Below are positions 13,085 through 25,472 of a stretch of 64,000 nucleotides of DNA, in pieces; the stretch's first letter is position 1; each line of letters starts with the position of its first letter. The position numbers and the translations under genes were made by a program. Source of the DNA: Mermis nigrescens (Eukaryota; Nematoda; Enoplea; Mermithida; Mermithidae); NCBI GenBank assembly GCA_036768485.1, contig JAVLUZ010000340.1, positions 1,072,701 through 1,136,700 on the forward strand, written 5' to 3'. The notes below the pieces were generated by a model that was given only the letters and a program-made list of their open reading frames with translations, was not told where the DNA came from and ran no database searches.

Positions 13085-14265
13085 ACTTTTAGTTATAATG
13101 GAAAAATGCTCGAAGAGCACTAAAAAGTTATATGTTTGCGTTTGTTCAATGAGTCAAAAGTGGAGCACAAGCAGTTTCAATAACTTTAATGCTGGCAATT
13201 GATATCAAAATTCAAGGATAAACATGTACATAATTCACCCATAACCAGACATATGTCCGCCTTTTTTACGCATTGTTAATTCGAATATTATCAAGGCAAT
13301 AATACCAACAGTGGGATAATAAGCGAGATAAACCTTGTGGTCAACCACTTCTTTCCGTTTCAAATTCACTCAATGAGTATCACAGTAATAAGACATTTGC
13401 TTATCGAGCGATCATTCACCAAATTAAAAAATAGACTATATTTATGTATAGTATGTATGTACGTAGGTACATACAAACATAGTTCGATTAATTCTTCTCA
13501 ATGTTAAGACAATTTAGGCATGATTTAGGTACATATCAATTAAAGTTACATGCAAATCATGCACAAAGGGTGTGAAAAAGAGTTTATTTACGAAAGTTTG
13601 CCAAAACTGATTTTTCTTTAAATTATGTAAGCTAGATGACATGCGGGAAATTTAAATTTTGCAGTATATTTTCGGGAATAAAATATTTTGTTTGTTGTTT
13701 TTATTTTTATCCTCTGAGCAAATCGTGGATAGTCTTTCGAACCAAAGCATCACACATTAGAATTTCCTTAAATTCCTTATTCCTATATTAATCATCATTA
13801 ACCTTGAAAAGATTTTAACCCACCAAACACTTTTCGACAGGCCAACGAATAAGAGATAAAAAGGAGAATGTATAGTCAGAAACAGATGGATTATGGATTT
13901 TTATCACAGTTAGCTGTCTTTTTAGGCAAATATGGTCCAAAGATGTACAACTATAGTCCTAATCTTTAAAAAACTACTTTTGGTGTTTTGCATATAAATA
14001 CTGTACAACCACCCCCAAATTTCACACGCTGGCTTAAAAACAGACTTTGTATATGTACTATTTAATACCTTCTTTCATAACATCATGAAAAAGGCGGAGA
14101 TATGTTTGGTTATGGGTGGATTACGTTGCTACATGTTCATCAGTGAATTTTGATATTGGCTGCTAGCATTAAAGTTATTGAAACTGCTTGTGCTCCACTT
14201 TCGACTATTTGAACAAACGCAAACATATAACTATTAGTGCTCTTTGAGCACTTTTTCACCAGTGC
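13085..14265. mobile_element. Inverted pair, ~175 bp arms
   Basis: Left arm about 13085-13260 (agttataatggaaaaatgct ... ccataaccagacatatg) matches the reverse complement of about 14095-14265 (catatgtttggttatggg region reading outward). The arms are separated by about 840 bp with no recognisable gene. This fits a degraded foldback element or two opposed copies of a short repeat. The minus-strand open frame at 14140-14394 lies partly in the right arm and is not supported as a gene. Confidence 0.55.
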
Positions 14266-16553
14266 ACGACATTTGACTACCTCTTTTACAAGATTGTTTG
14301 TGTTAATACTTAATACTACCGATTGCCTATAGGAATGGCTAAAAGAATTATACTGAGAGGTTCTGCCATAACTTTCACCATCAATGACGATCATTTTTAA
14401 TTCAACATGCGTGAATCTTGATTTTAACGTTTTCGGCCATTTTGGCGCAGCCGTTGCGTTTTGGCTACATTTATTACAAAATTAACATAAATGTCTTATT
14501 TAGACAGAAACATTGCGCTGTCACGGAATTTTGTTGGACTATTCATTTCAATCACACATTCGTGGCATGACCGAAATTCAGGGGTTCTTGGGCTTCATAA
14601 GTTTTCCAAGATAAAGACCAAAACATTGATAGTTAAGTCAAAAGCACAATTTTCCAATGTTTTTTGTGCTGCCTATCGGCATAAAAAAAGGAAAATACGA
14701 TCAATTGAACAGAGAGTAATTTCGATTTAAATAAAATTCATATCTACAATAAAATTGATAACATGATCTATTATTTGTGTAATTATATTGTTAACTTAGC
14801 ATCAGTAGTATAGCGGGTCACCCTGGGAACAGATGATATAAGATAGCCTATGTTTAAGCATAGGCGGGCGAGTTCAGACTTGCTCCCTGGGGTGGGGTCA
14901 GGGAGCAATGATGTAGCATAGGTAATGATGAAGGATATGATGGGGAGGGGGACCCGTCCAGACTTGCCCGGGGTCCTAGGGAAATGGAGTTTCCCGAGAA
15001 ACTCAAAAATTATTGATTTTTAAGCCAAAGGTACTCTTGAGCCTAGGGGATCGTGCCTCCAAGCCTGGGGAGCGTTCCCATAAGCCTAAGCAATTCTGCG
15101 GAGGTGGTTTAAATGTGGTATACTGGAGCAGTCCTAAGAAATGAGGGTTTCCGGGAAACTTTGATTATTGATTGATTTTATTGATTTTTTAGTAATTCAC
15201 GAACCGGCGCTCGGTTTTGTGTGAAATTTGACTGAGCGATGGGGTCTTAAAAAGAGGGGGAATTAACTATTGAATGATTTTTAATTGTTATGAAAATCCA
15301 TCTTGAGCAATTTAAGATTTACATATGAAGATCGCTACACCGACCAATACCGTTGTAAAGCAGAACTGATGTAAAATATAACGTAAGTCCAAAGGGTTCA
15401 GCAAGCATCTCAAAAAGGCGAGGGGTCCCCAATTTCGCCAATGTTAGCATTTAAAGAAAATTTTTCTTCTACTACGAGCATTTTAAGAATCATCCATGAT
15501 GACACCCATACCATCGAATATGTAAGTAGAACTAATGTAAAGTGTAGATTGAGCTTGAGAGAGCAGGCTTGTCTTTAGAGGGGTTTCCAGCAAAATTTAT
15601 TGATTGATTTCATTATTTTCTAAATAACTCACCATCCGGTGCCTGAGTCAAGCTAAAAATATTTGGGATATATGTGGTGTGAATGATAGGCTTAAAAAGC
15701 GCAGGATATTGCTCAGCCAACATACTTCAGCTATCCTAGAGCACATAAATTGAAGTCTCAGGAACCAAAGACGCAAAATTTAATAGATGCACGCTAGACA
15801 TGGTATTTTTTATATAAGTCTATATAGATTAGCATAACTCTGTTATATTGTACAGGCTTACAGATTAGTGGTTAGATATAACAAAAAATTTAGCGGATTT
15901 GGTGGATAAATACTGAAATGTAATATTTATGGAATGGAAGTCCCTGTTTAGTTTATAGCATATAAGTCCAGGTCTTGTGAATTAACGACTTCAATCGAGC
16001 TGAAATACCAGAAATGTACCACTATTTAGCTGTCTAATAATCTTAAAAATGAGCTGTCATATTTACTTATATCTTATTAATTTACAATCAGATTGATGTG
16101 CAATTTTACAACTTTGAGTTATAAGCAGACATGCTTGTGGGGGAGGGGAGGTTTTTGGTGGTCAAGACTCACCGAATGAAAAAATGGAAAATTTTGCGGA
16201 GAAAACAAGGCAAAGTGAAGGCAAAAAGGATCAAAACTGGAAAGTTTCTTCAAAAGTGCTTTAAATTGACCAGAAACTGTGTAATAACGTAGTTTTAAAA
16301 CTATTCTCGCGTCTATACTAGTTTTTGAACTTATTTTGGCCAAAAAGAGCTCAATTCTTGACCCTCCCAGACCAGCTGATCCCTCATATCGGCTAAGCCA
16401 TGCATCTATGTTAATGAGTGCCATACATGCGCACTATCACACAGGTGCACTTACGGTAAATGTCAATCAGAATAATTATTACTTGTGTCTTACAACATAT
16501 CTTACAACATAAAGATCATACTTAGCGTGAATTAAGTGACAATCATGGAATTA
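14266..16553. other. Interval without recognisable gene
   Basis: It contains G-rich phrases around 14815-15120 and recurring tattgattttt motifs from 15000 to 15620 that hint at old duplications. About 16200-16410 is a diverged copy of the repeat at 8400-8540. An open frame at 14491-14730 has no recognisable domain. Confidence 0.4.
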
Positions 16554-17847
16554 CTAGCAAGAAAAAATGCTCCGATGGAACAAAAAAAGGTAGAATATAC
16601 TTGGAAGAAAGAATTGTCAAGGACGTAAAAGGAGGGGACTAGAAAAAGCTCCGATCTACAAATGTCACAAAATTTGCTAAAACTCAGAAATTTCCTAAAC
16701 ACAGAAAAAATGAAAGTAAGTAAATCAAAGAAAAAACCTACCTGTGCCTAAAACTGCAAGATCTACTAAAAATCAGACTTTTTCTAAGCAACGCAAAAAT
16801 CGAAGTATATTCTGCGGCCTGCAGAAGAAAGCAGCATCCTGTCGAACAAAGATAAAACGTTGGGCTATATAACTGAACCACTCACTCTGCAAAAGCAGAT
16901 ATCGCCATAGCTGAGCAGCGCCATGTTGCAATATTTTTCTGGGTCAAAAAATAGTAATTATGATATGTTGGAAAAACGGCAATCTTCGACGTTTCTGATT
17001 GAACACTGGTGCATACCCCTAACCTCCCATGCCTAACGGTTATCAGTTTACATGGGCTGGAATGAATTCCGGGTGGTCTGGTGGGATTAAACGCCAGAAG
17101 AGTACTGAATGGACGCATGCATTATATAGAAATCACAGTCTTTCGTTGCGGTATCGCAAATAATCCTAGGATATAACTTTTTGTAATATTTATCTAGCCA
17201 CAATATCGAATAAATTAACGTTGCAAGTGATTAGCAAAAACGCAGATTTGAGATTTGTTTTATAAGCTTTAAATTAAGCATTGGACACCATACCTAGACG
17301 TAGGGGTTTGGGGAGTATGCACCCCAAGGCAAAATACCCAACAAGAAAACGCAAATACCCAACAATACCTCCAGAAGTCAATTTTTTAAATCTTTCTACT
17401 CTTTTTGGGTATTTTGGTAGGTACCAATAGATAGAGCTCGACAAGAAACGTTCAAAAATGGTGTTTTCTTCGCCATAGCACTATTTTTAAGGCCAATATT
17501 CCAATTAGGAACCACCCTCAGAATTTCATAACCGCCCACTGTATGGTGGACAATATGAGAATTTTCACCTATTTTTTTCAGAGGCCGCAGAATATACTTC
17601 GATTTTTGCGTTGCTTAGAAAAAGTCTGATTTTTAGTTGATCTTGCAGTTTTAGGCACAGGTAGGTTTTTTCTTCGATTTACTTACTTTCATTTTTTCTG
17701 TGTTTAGGAAATTTCTGAGTTTTAGCAAATTTTGTGACATTTGTAGATAGGAGCTTTTCTAGTCCCCTCCTTTTACGTCCTTGACAATTCTTTGTTCCAA
17801 GTATATTCTACCTTTTTTTGTTCCATTGGAGCATTTTTTCTTGCTAG
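16554..17847 (-). mobile_element. Foldback element C, interior inverted relative to A
   Basis: It has the same ends (CTAGCAAG/CTTGCTAG), TA flanks and ~266 bp arms (16554-16819, 17583-17847) as element A. The interior is the reverse complement of A's interior: the 78-codon frame at 16882-17118 on the minus strand equals the plus-strand frame of A at 1843. The sequence to the right (tacccaactttttgttagc) is the same as to the right of A. So the interior is flipped relative to the shared tail. Confidence 0.85.
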
Positions 17848-20219
17848 TACCCAACTTTTTGTTAGCAAAAAATTTAGTTATTCCTATCTTTGTCAGTGTT
17901 GTAGCGAATGTCATTAGGTACTGCTTCCATCTTAGCAATTTATTCTTGCATTCGCATTCGCTGAACTCACTCTATCAATACCCACATTAACACTACGTAC
18001 AGTAATTAAGCTTATTCTTCAAGTCAAAGAACGACAAATCTATTACCTGCGGATCAAAGCATATATGATAAATTTACACATTTATGATAACGTCATTAAC
18101 ACTTATAACAATTTCTAATGCAAACCATTATGAATGCGGAGCAACATGCATGAATAACAATTTTGTGAATCACTGTACTCAAAAAACTGAAGTGACTTTA
18201 GCTGAAGCAACAATCATAATATTGTACTTAACAATTACATGACACTAGAATGTTTACTTTTCAAAACTATATTACTGTAGGCAATTTTTCAATCACTTCT
18301 GTGGTCACTTGATAATGAGCTGAAAATTGATTCTCATGCACAGAATTACATGAAATACATAAGACTGTAGCATCAACAGTAAGCCGAAACCTATGTTCTA
18401 ATCGTTATAAGACCACTTTTTGAAAAGCGTCATTGTAAACAAACGCGCCCAACTGGCATCTCACACTTAATTTATTGTTTTTTGAATTTGAGAAAAATAT
18501 TATGTTTTTGCAAGGCTCTAGGTCAAAAGTTCATATGCAGTGTTTACTTACATACACAAAATGCACAGAAGATTTTAGTCGGATTCGTAAATCTGATATT
18601 ACGCGAATATTACAATCAACATTTATAAAGACATCACGTCTCCACAATGGTCTCATGACAAATTAACATTAGGTGTAAAACAGTTTACACCACTGTTGTG
18701 TAAAAAAATGTGTCTAACCGACTTCTCACACTTGATTCCTTAAAAATTTCTAGTCATAAGGAGAAAATTAGGTTTCCACAAGGCTCTACAACGAAGATTA
18801 ATATGTAGTGTAAACGATATGTTAACACCTAGTGTAAAAAGATTTTAGTAAGAATCGTAATTTTAATATTGCTTCGATATTACGACCAACTTTTATGAAA
18901 ATAGTAAGTCTCCATAATGTCGTAAGGATAAATTAACACTGGTTTAAACCACATTACTGAACTGTAGAGTGTAAAGATATCCGCCAAAATTGCGTACTGA
19001 ATTTGGTTTCAGGTTCATTTACAGACTTGAGAATGATGTCCCTGACTCATATCCGGAGAAGATGGCAGAAAGAAACAAGACAGAAACCTGTTTAAAGCAC
19101 CTCATTCTTGACTTTACACTCGCTTATTATTGGTTTAGACATACGCGATTCGCTATGACATACACCCCATATAAGGCACTTTATTTTTATTCTATTGGAC
19201 CTATCCTGACTTCTGAAAGGAGAAAGCGGCGAACAAAACCCAAACAAAGACATATTTTCCATCATTCAGAACATTGCAAACTTTAAAAATCCGTACCGTA
19301 TTCCCCATTGAGTGTAAAGAAATTCGGTTCGGTACAGTTTGTAGCTTTCGAGTCGTAGTACGTTTCTATGTGCAAAAATTCTGTTGCAAAAATTATTTGA
19401 TATGATTTATCAATCAAAAATGGGGAAAAAACGTGTTTTTTCGCCCATTGTTCACGTCTGATTTCGAACTTTACACCCCCATAAACAACTAAATATTGCG
19501 TTTTTTAAAATGCGGTTTGCTGCGATGTGTAGCCCCTGAAAAGCACTTTATTACTGCTGTATTCAATTTACCCTGACTTATGAGCGGAAAAATTTGGCAG
19601 AGAAATCGTAGGTAAAATCCGTTTTTTTACACCAACCACTAGAGTGTAAACTATAGACCCCAGGATCTAACTCACCATAGAGCGTAGAAGACTTTGCTTA
19701 TATGCAGAATGTAGCCCTTGATCCGCTCTACATTTCTGTTAGAAAACATTTCAAAAAACTCATAACCGGAGTTAGTATCAGACATAAGCAGGTTGAAAAC
19801 TCGACCAAAAGTGCTTTTTCACCCCAAGATTTTCGCACGCTTTACACTACCATTCGAGAACTAATGCGAATTTCAAAAAACAAAAAAATGTTTTTCTGGA
19901 AAATTCAATTCTCTATAATCATATGCTGTTTAATTGTTCGAGTCTTCAATACTCAGTTGTCCACATGCCGCAGTAAAAAGGTCCCAAAATTTGTCCTATG
20001 TTATAACGTTTTACAAAAACTTTACACCTTCTTTACACAGCCAGTTTTGAGTTTCAAGAAAAACAAAAAAACATGGGCAGCGAATTTTTTTATTATCTTT
20101 CTTTTAAAAAAACCGCACCTTCCAGAAGTGTCCCGTTATAGCTGTAGATGGGGGGTGCACAGGTGTTAGGGGTACCCAAGTATATTATAGGTACGCGCTA
20201 ACGCGCTACCTATGATGCA
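17848..20219 (+). repeat. GTGTAAA-rich tail R2
   Basis: Close copy of R1 in the same order after its foldback. Modules with TTTACAC/GTGTAAA recur near 18673, 18810, 18969, 19118, 19313, 19470, 19628, 19845 and 20020. The stretch 17951-18468 is not shared with R1. It ends with a hairpin at 20188-20212: TAGGTA pairs with TACCTA and GCGC with GCGC around a TAAC loop, with one bulged C. A 155-codon open frame at 19702-20169 crosses repeat modules and corresponds to a broken frame in R1, so I do not treat it as a gene. Confidence 0.75.
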
Positions 20220-21134
20220 GCATCAGTCTAAATTGCTGCTTAAAAACAAATTTCATAGAACTGCTTGACATATCTGCTTTGTTTGCCCAGGGTTTTGATG
20301 GTTTAAAAAGACTATCGGGATAAATTAACACAGTCAACAGTCTTTGCTTATACTTTTATATAACCGCAAGTGCAAAGAACCAGTTTCATTGCAAAATAAT
20401 GCAAATTAAGTAAAAAAGTACCTACCATTGAACAAAACAAAAGATAGGTTTCTTGCCTGTACATATAATATGATTGCTAAGAAATGCATATCAAGAAACT
20501 ACGGTAAAACAAGGATAAAGTTGGGATAAAACATTGACATAGACTCATTTCAGCAAAATTTGATATTTGTGATTTAAGTAAACAGTGCGTATTGCTAAGA
20601 TTCTGAGAGCAGTGAGATTCTTTAAGCTTAAAATTAAGAACTACCAAGGCTGTTCAAGTTGCGTACCTATGGAGATGAAGTTATTGCAGATAAAGGTGGC
20701 AAACTTTAGTATAGCTTGAACAATAAGGAACAGTTTAGATTTATGCGTATCTGCAAGAATAAGCATGAAAAAGCTGACATAATCCAAAAGTAATTTAACA
20801 AATTTAATGCAGAGTTTAGAAATCGTCTGATAAAGAAGATTTCAGGTAGGCTTTAGAAAGTATGTGATTCTTTACAATTTCTTACGTAAACACATTATTT
20901 TATTGATTAAAATTAAAGAAAATCAAGTGCTCGTGATTTTTTCGTCTTATGGGTATAATTGGAAATTGCTTTTAAAATCGGGTAAAAATTGTTGTGTTTT
21001 AGCCTTAAACTATGACATAGTACTCCGAATAAATTAGATACAATAGAAGGATAAGTGCTACACATGTTCCAATCTTTTTGCATAAGGCTCTTGAGAGATA
21101 TTTTCTCAACATGCTAACAAGAGTTTTGATTGTT
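20220..21134. other. AT-rich spacer, nothing recognised
   Basis: No motif, repeat match or open frame of interest was seen between the end of tail R2 and the 21 bp minisatellite. Confidence 0.4.
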
Positions 21135-21690
21135 TTGGAATTTTTTTTGTAAAGTTTGAAAAATTATTTTTAGAGTTTGGAAAATTTTTTGTAAAGTTTG
21201 GAATTTTTTTTTAAAGTTTGGAATATTTTTTGTAAAGTTTGGAATATTTTTTGTAAAGTTTGGAATAAATTTTACATGCTTAAACATAGTACTTTTGTAA
21301 ACTTTGGAATATTTTTCGTAAAGTTTGGAATATTTTTTGTAAAATTTAGAATATTTTTTGTAAATTTCGGGAAACTTTTTGTAAAGTTTGGAAAATTCTT
21401 TGTAAAGTTTGGAAAATTTTTTGTAAAGTTTGGAATATTTTTTGTAAAGTTTGGAATAAATTCTACATGCTTAAGCATGGTACTTTTGTAAAGTTTGAAA
21501 TATTTTTTTTGTAAATTTTGGAATATTTTTTGTAAAGTTTGGAATATTTTTGATAAGTTTGGAAAAGTTTTTGTAAAGTTTGGAAATTTTTTTGTAAAGT
21601 TTGGGAAAGTTTTAGTTAAGTCTGGAACATTTTCTGTGAAACTCGAAACAAAGCTTGTAAAATTTGGAAAAAAGCTTGTAAACTCAGAAG
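21135..21690 (+). repeat. 21 bp minisatellite, about 25 copies
   Basis: The unit is close to TTTGGAATATTTTTTGTAAAG, with variants TTTGGAAAATTTTTTGTAAAG. Two longer variants carry an insertion reading acatgcttaa at about 21275-21290 and 21462-21475, which suggests a higher-order duplication. Because 21 is a multiple of three, frames stay open on both strands as seven-residue repeats (FFVKFGI on plus, NFTKNIP on minus). These are products of the repeat, not evidence of a protein. Confidence 0.9.
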
Positions 21691-22504
21691 AATAATATAT
21701 AAATGTTCAGACATCCGAATGTAGCCACAATTAAAGGGGTTTATCTGCCCATATTGCATCCAAAAATCCTTTTTTATTGCCCAAGTTAGTAAATAAGGCA
21801 AGTTGCAGAGATAAACATAATACGTATACAGTGTGAGTAATCAATAAATCGTCAAAGGCTAACATAAAAATTGCGAAAATATCAAACAATTATCATCCGT
21901 AGATGCATAGCATGGTGGTTCAGGGATCAGCCAGAGAGCTTTTTTTCAGCCTCAAAAATAAGCATAAAGGCTAAAATTTAGCATAAAAGCTGCATTAATT
22001 GACTGTCATTGCAGCGAAAATTTTAAATTTCATTAATTTTGGGCTTTTCCCAGGAAAATTTCCATTCAGGTGAAGCAGATCTGCGTAGGTACATGTCTTG
22101 TCTCCCACGCGCATGCGTAGGTATCTAATAATTGAATACTATCGAAGACTTTGCCATTGAAAAACAATTATTGATATATTTTTGTAGAAGTTGTGAAATA
22201 TTTTGTCAATATGTGAAATATTTTTGTAATATTGTGAACAATTTTTAAAATTTTTATATTTCCCTGAAAGGATGCTGTTTTACTTGTTTTTGGCTATAAT
22301 GAGAGGATACCTCCAATAAGACAAAAAAGGAAAAAAAAGGTAAGAACAATGCAAACATGGGAGAAAAAATTAAAAAATATGAGTTTTCAGCATTCAATTC
22401 CATTATCTAATGTCTCAGCTTGATCAAAAGCCGTTATTTTCAGGTACACCCTGAAAATTGAGTCACACAAGTACATGTGCCCCCGTGAACTCTTCAGGGA
22501 GGTA

Positions 22505-22505
<1 letters not shown>
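21691..22505. other. AT-rich spacer, nothing recognised
   Basis: No gene signal. Around 21905-21960 the wording gatgcatagcatggtggttc resembles dispersed fragments at 16390 and 37176. The rest is unique. Confidence 0.35.
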
Positions 22506-22602
<97 letters not shown>

Positions 22603-22603
22603 A

Positions 22604-22694
<91 letters not shown>
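22506..22694. repeat. (AC)n microsatellite, ~189 bp
   Basis: Nearly perfect dinucleotide run with interruptions acatacacactc near 22597-22610. Apparent His-Thr and Cys-Val open frames over it are artefacts. Confidence 0.98.
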
Positions 22695-22696
<2 letters not shown>

Positions 22697-23034
22697 TTTC
22701 ACTTCGTTAAGCACACTGTACACCCCAACCACTACTAACCCGTATCGCGGGGAACGGGTGAGAATGTACAACAAAACAAAATCGAAAATGAACAGAGGAT
22801 GTTAAACATTGCCGGCACTTGCTCCTCACAAGGCATGACATGCAAACGGGACTAAATAAAATTTAGAAGAATAATAATTACATTGTTCCTATGGGCTGTT
22901 ACTTATGCAATATGACCGACGAGCTTAGCGGTTATGGGGATAGGGCTTACATTTGTGAATTCGTAGAGGGATGGCCAAACATTACGCGCAAAGGTTTACT
23001 ATTGACAGGGATAAATATTGTAAATCAGACCCTT
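22695..23034. other. Spacer, nothing recognised
   Basis: Unique sequence between the (AC)n run and the inverted tail copy R3. No motif recognised. Confidence 0.35.
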
Positions 23035-24448
23035 AGTTCTCGAATGGGAGTGTAAAAAGTGCGAAAATATGGGGGTGAAAAGACACATTTTGGTCGAGTT
23101 TTCGACTTATTTATGTCTGCCAACAACTCCGGTTATGAGTTTTAAGAAATTTATTCTGACAAAAATGTACTACGGATGAAGGACTATCTTGTGCTTACCA
23201 GCAAATTTTTCTACAACCAACACGTAGTTAGCATCAGGGCTTTAAACTTTGCGCTCTAGTGGATGAGTAAAAATACAGATTTTGTCCAAGAATTCTCTGC
23301 CAACTTTTTCAGTCATGAGCTGAGATAAATTGAATAAAATAGAAATAAAGTCACTCCCAAGAGCTACACGTCGAAGCAAGCCGCGTTCAAAACACGTAAT
23401 ATTCAGTATTTTATGGGGGTGTAAAGTTCAAAATTTGAGGTGTAAAATGGGCGAAAAAAGTTTTTTTTCGTATTTTGATTGGTAAATCATATCAAATATT
23501 TTGCGGAACATAAGTTTGGCAAATCTAACGTACTACAAACATCCAATGGGACGTCAGGTCCAGATTTTCAGAGTTTGCAATGTGATGGGCAGTGGAAAAT
23601 ACGTGTTTGTCCATTTTTCTGTTCGCCACTTTCTCTATTCAGAAGTCGGGTGAGGTCAAATAGGATAAAAATAAAGTACTTCTTAAGGGGTACGCATCAC
23701 AGCGAATCGCGTTTGTTTACATCAATATTCAGCTTTGTCGGGAGGTGTAAAATCAAAAAAAATGGGGGAGTTAAATGTGTTTACGTCTTGTTTTTTTCTA
23801 CAAAGTTCTTGGTTGTGAGTCTGGACATAATCTCAAGTCTAAAAATAAACCAGAAACCAAATGTGATACGCCACTTCGTTTGCACTCAACAGTAGTGTAA
23901 AGTGGTTCTAATCTGATATTTATTTGTTCTCGGCCATTGTGAGTACTTAATTTTTTAATAAATGTTGCTCGTAATATCAGAGTAATATCAGAATTACGAA
24001 TCCGACTAAAATTTTCTGTACACTCTATGGTTGTGTAAACTTTACACTGCATATTAACTTTAGTTCTAGTGCCTTGCGGAAGCTTATTTTTTTTTAATGC
24101 TCTACGTAAAATCAAAATTGGGAATCTGACTGTTAGTTTTTTTACACCTAGTAATTGTGTAAAGTTTGCACTATTCATTTGTTGTTAATATGTAGTCTAT
24201 ACTACAAATTTATTTTTACTTCCAAATCTAACAGTTAGTGTTCCTTACACTTAATATTTGCATTAAGTTTATGCTTAAAAACTTTGATCTGTTCAAATAA
24301 TGTAAGGTTGTCATGTTTAAAAAGAATAATGCTGATCTTAAGAACAATATTGTTTTCCGCGTTCTTGGACTGCTGTCATTATTGTGGCATGCTACTGTAT
24401 GTGTTTACTGACTGATGTACTCAAATCATACTAATCAAAAGCAGGGTA
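23035..24448 (-). repeat. GTGTAAA-rich tail R3, inverted and truncated
   Basis: This is a diverged reverse-complement copy of the R1/R2 tail. 23045-23150 (gtgtaaaaagtgcgaaaat, tcgagttttcgac, actccggttatgagttt) matches the reverse complement of 19760-19855. The last ~350 bp of the tail, including the terminal hairpin, is missing. Foldback D abuts on the right, so in the tail's own direction the foldback comes first, the same order as A-R1 and C-R2. Open frames at 23479-23895 (+) and 23798-24178 (-) fall inside repeat modules. Confidence 0.65.
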
Positions 24449-25240
24449 CTAGCAAAGAAAATTGCTCCGATGGAACGAGAAAGATGAACATACCTACTTG
24501 AAAATTGTGAATTGTTAAGGATGGGAGAGGACTAGGAAAAAGCTATCCAAAGTAGCGAAATCTGATAAAAGTCATACTTTCTCAAAGCCAACGCAAAATT
24601 CGAAGTATATTCTGCGGCCTCTGAAAAGTGTCTTTTTTAAATAATTTTCAAAGTTCCAGATAAGCATGTATAAACGAATTCTATAATCTTTACTTTTTTA
24701 AGTTGCTGGCAAGTAGCAACGCTGACTTGATTCGTATCCTGATTGATAGAAAACTAAGTGGTATTGTATATAAAGTTGTTTGATTTTGGTATAAGCGATT
24801 ATAGCAAGCAAAGCAGGGGCCGATTGATTAGTGCACACAATCGTTACGGGCATGCTAGTGTACCTACATTTAGTCTGTTTAAAGTCAACTCACGCCTTTC
24901 CTACTGTTTTAAACCAGCAATTTCTTCAATCGTTTTGGATGCATCGATGTTTGCTATTCCATTCAATTGGCTTAGAAAGACTTTTACTCAATATCATTTC
25001 CCATAGCTACTGCATAGCTAACGTGCTGCTTTTTCAATCATTTTTACGGTTAAATATTTATTTTAATGTGTTGGCTGCAGAATATAGTTTTTTTTGCGTT
25101 GCTTAGAGAAACTGTGATTTTTATCAGATTTTGCCACTTTAGGTAGCTTTTTCCTAGTCCGCTCCTTTCACATCCTTAACAATGCACAATTCCATGTATA
25201 TTCATCTTTTCTGTTCCATCGGCGCTTTTTTCTTTGCTAG
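24449..25240 (-). mobile_element. Foldback element D, 0.79 kb relative of A and C
   Basis: Ends CTAGCAAAG and CTTTGCTAG, with arms of about 170 bp (24449-24626 and about 25070-25240). The arms share gctccgatggaac, gactaggaaaaagct and ttctgcggcc with A and C but lack part of their sequence. The interior is short and different. The left flank is TA; the right flank is TT, so the duplication is eroded or was lost. Noncoding. Confidence 0.75.
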
Positions 25241-25317
25241 TTGAAATCATTCAGCAAGCTTCCATTAAACAGACTACATGATAAAGCGCATTATTGCATA
25301 CATTCACTGATTATAAC

Positions 25318-25472
25318 GCCCTCTTACCTGTAACCATAGGAATCCAATGGCATCAAAAATCGCTAAAAAGGCAAAAAATTTCAACATTTGAATTCTGGGG
25401 GGGGTATTTTGATTTCTGGGGGAATTATTCAATTTCTTGGGGTGCATACCCCTCCACGCCCATGTGTGGTAA
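25318..25472 (-). mobile_element. W repeat fragment
   Basis: Reverse-orientation partial copy. It has the core reading ccaatggcatcaaaaatcgc, then ggggtattttgatttctggg, and ends ccacgcccatgtgtgg. The far half is absent. Confidence 0.65.

Noticed and set aside
19702..20169. 155-codon frame at the end of tail R2
   Set aside because: It crosses several repeat modules and the matching frame in R1 is broken by indels.
20188..20212. Helitron 3' end
   Set aside because: A hairpin is present but no CTRR terminus or A/T insertion site follows, and no 5' TC end was found.
22387..22774. Open frames of His-Thr or Cys-Val repeats
   Set aside because: They are translations of the (AC)n microsatellite.
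23479..24178. Overlapping open frames of 126-138 codons on both strands
   Set aside because: They lie inside the inverted GTGTAAA tail copy and have no family resemblance.
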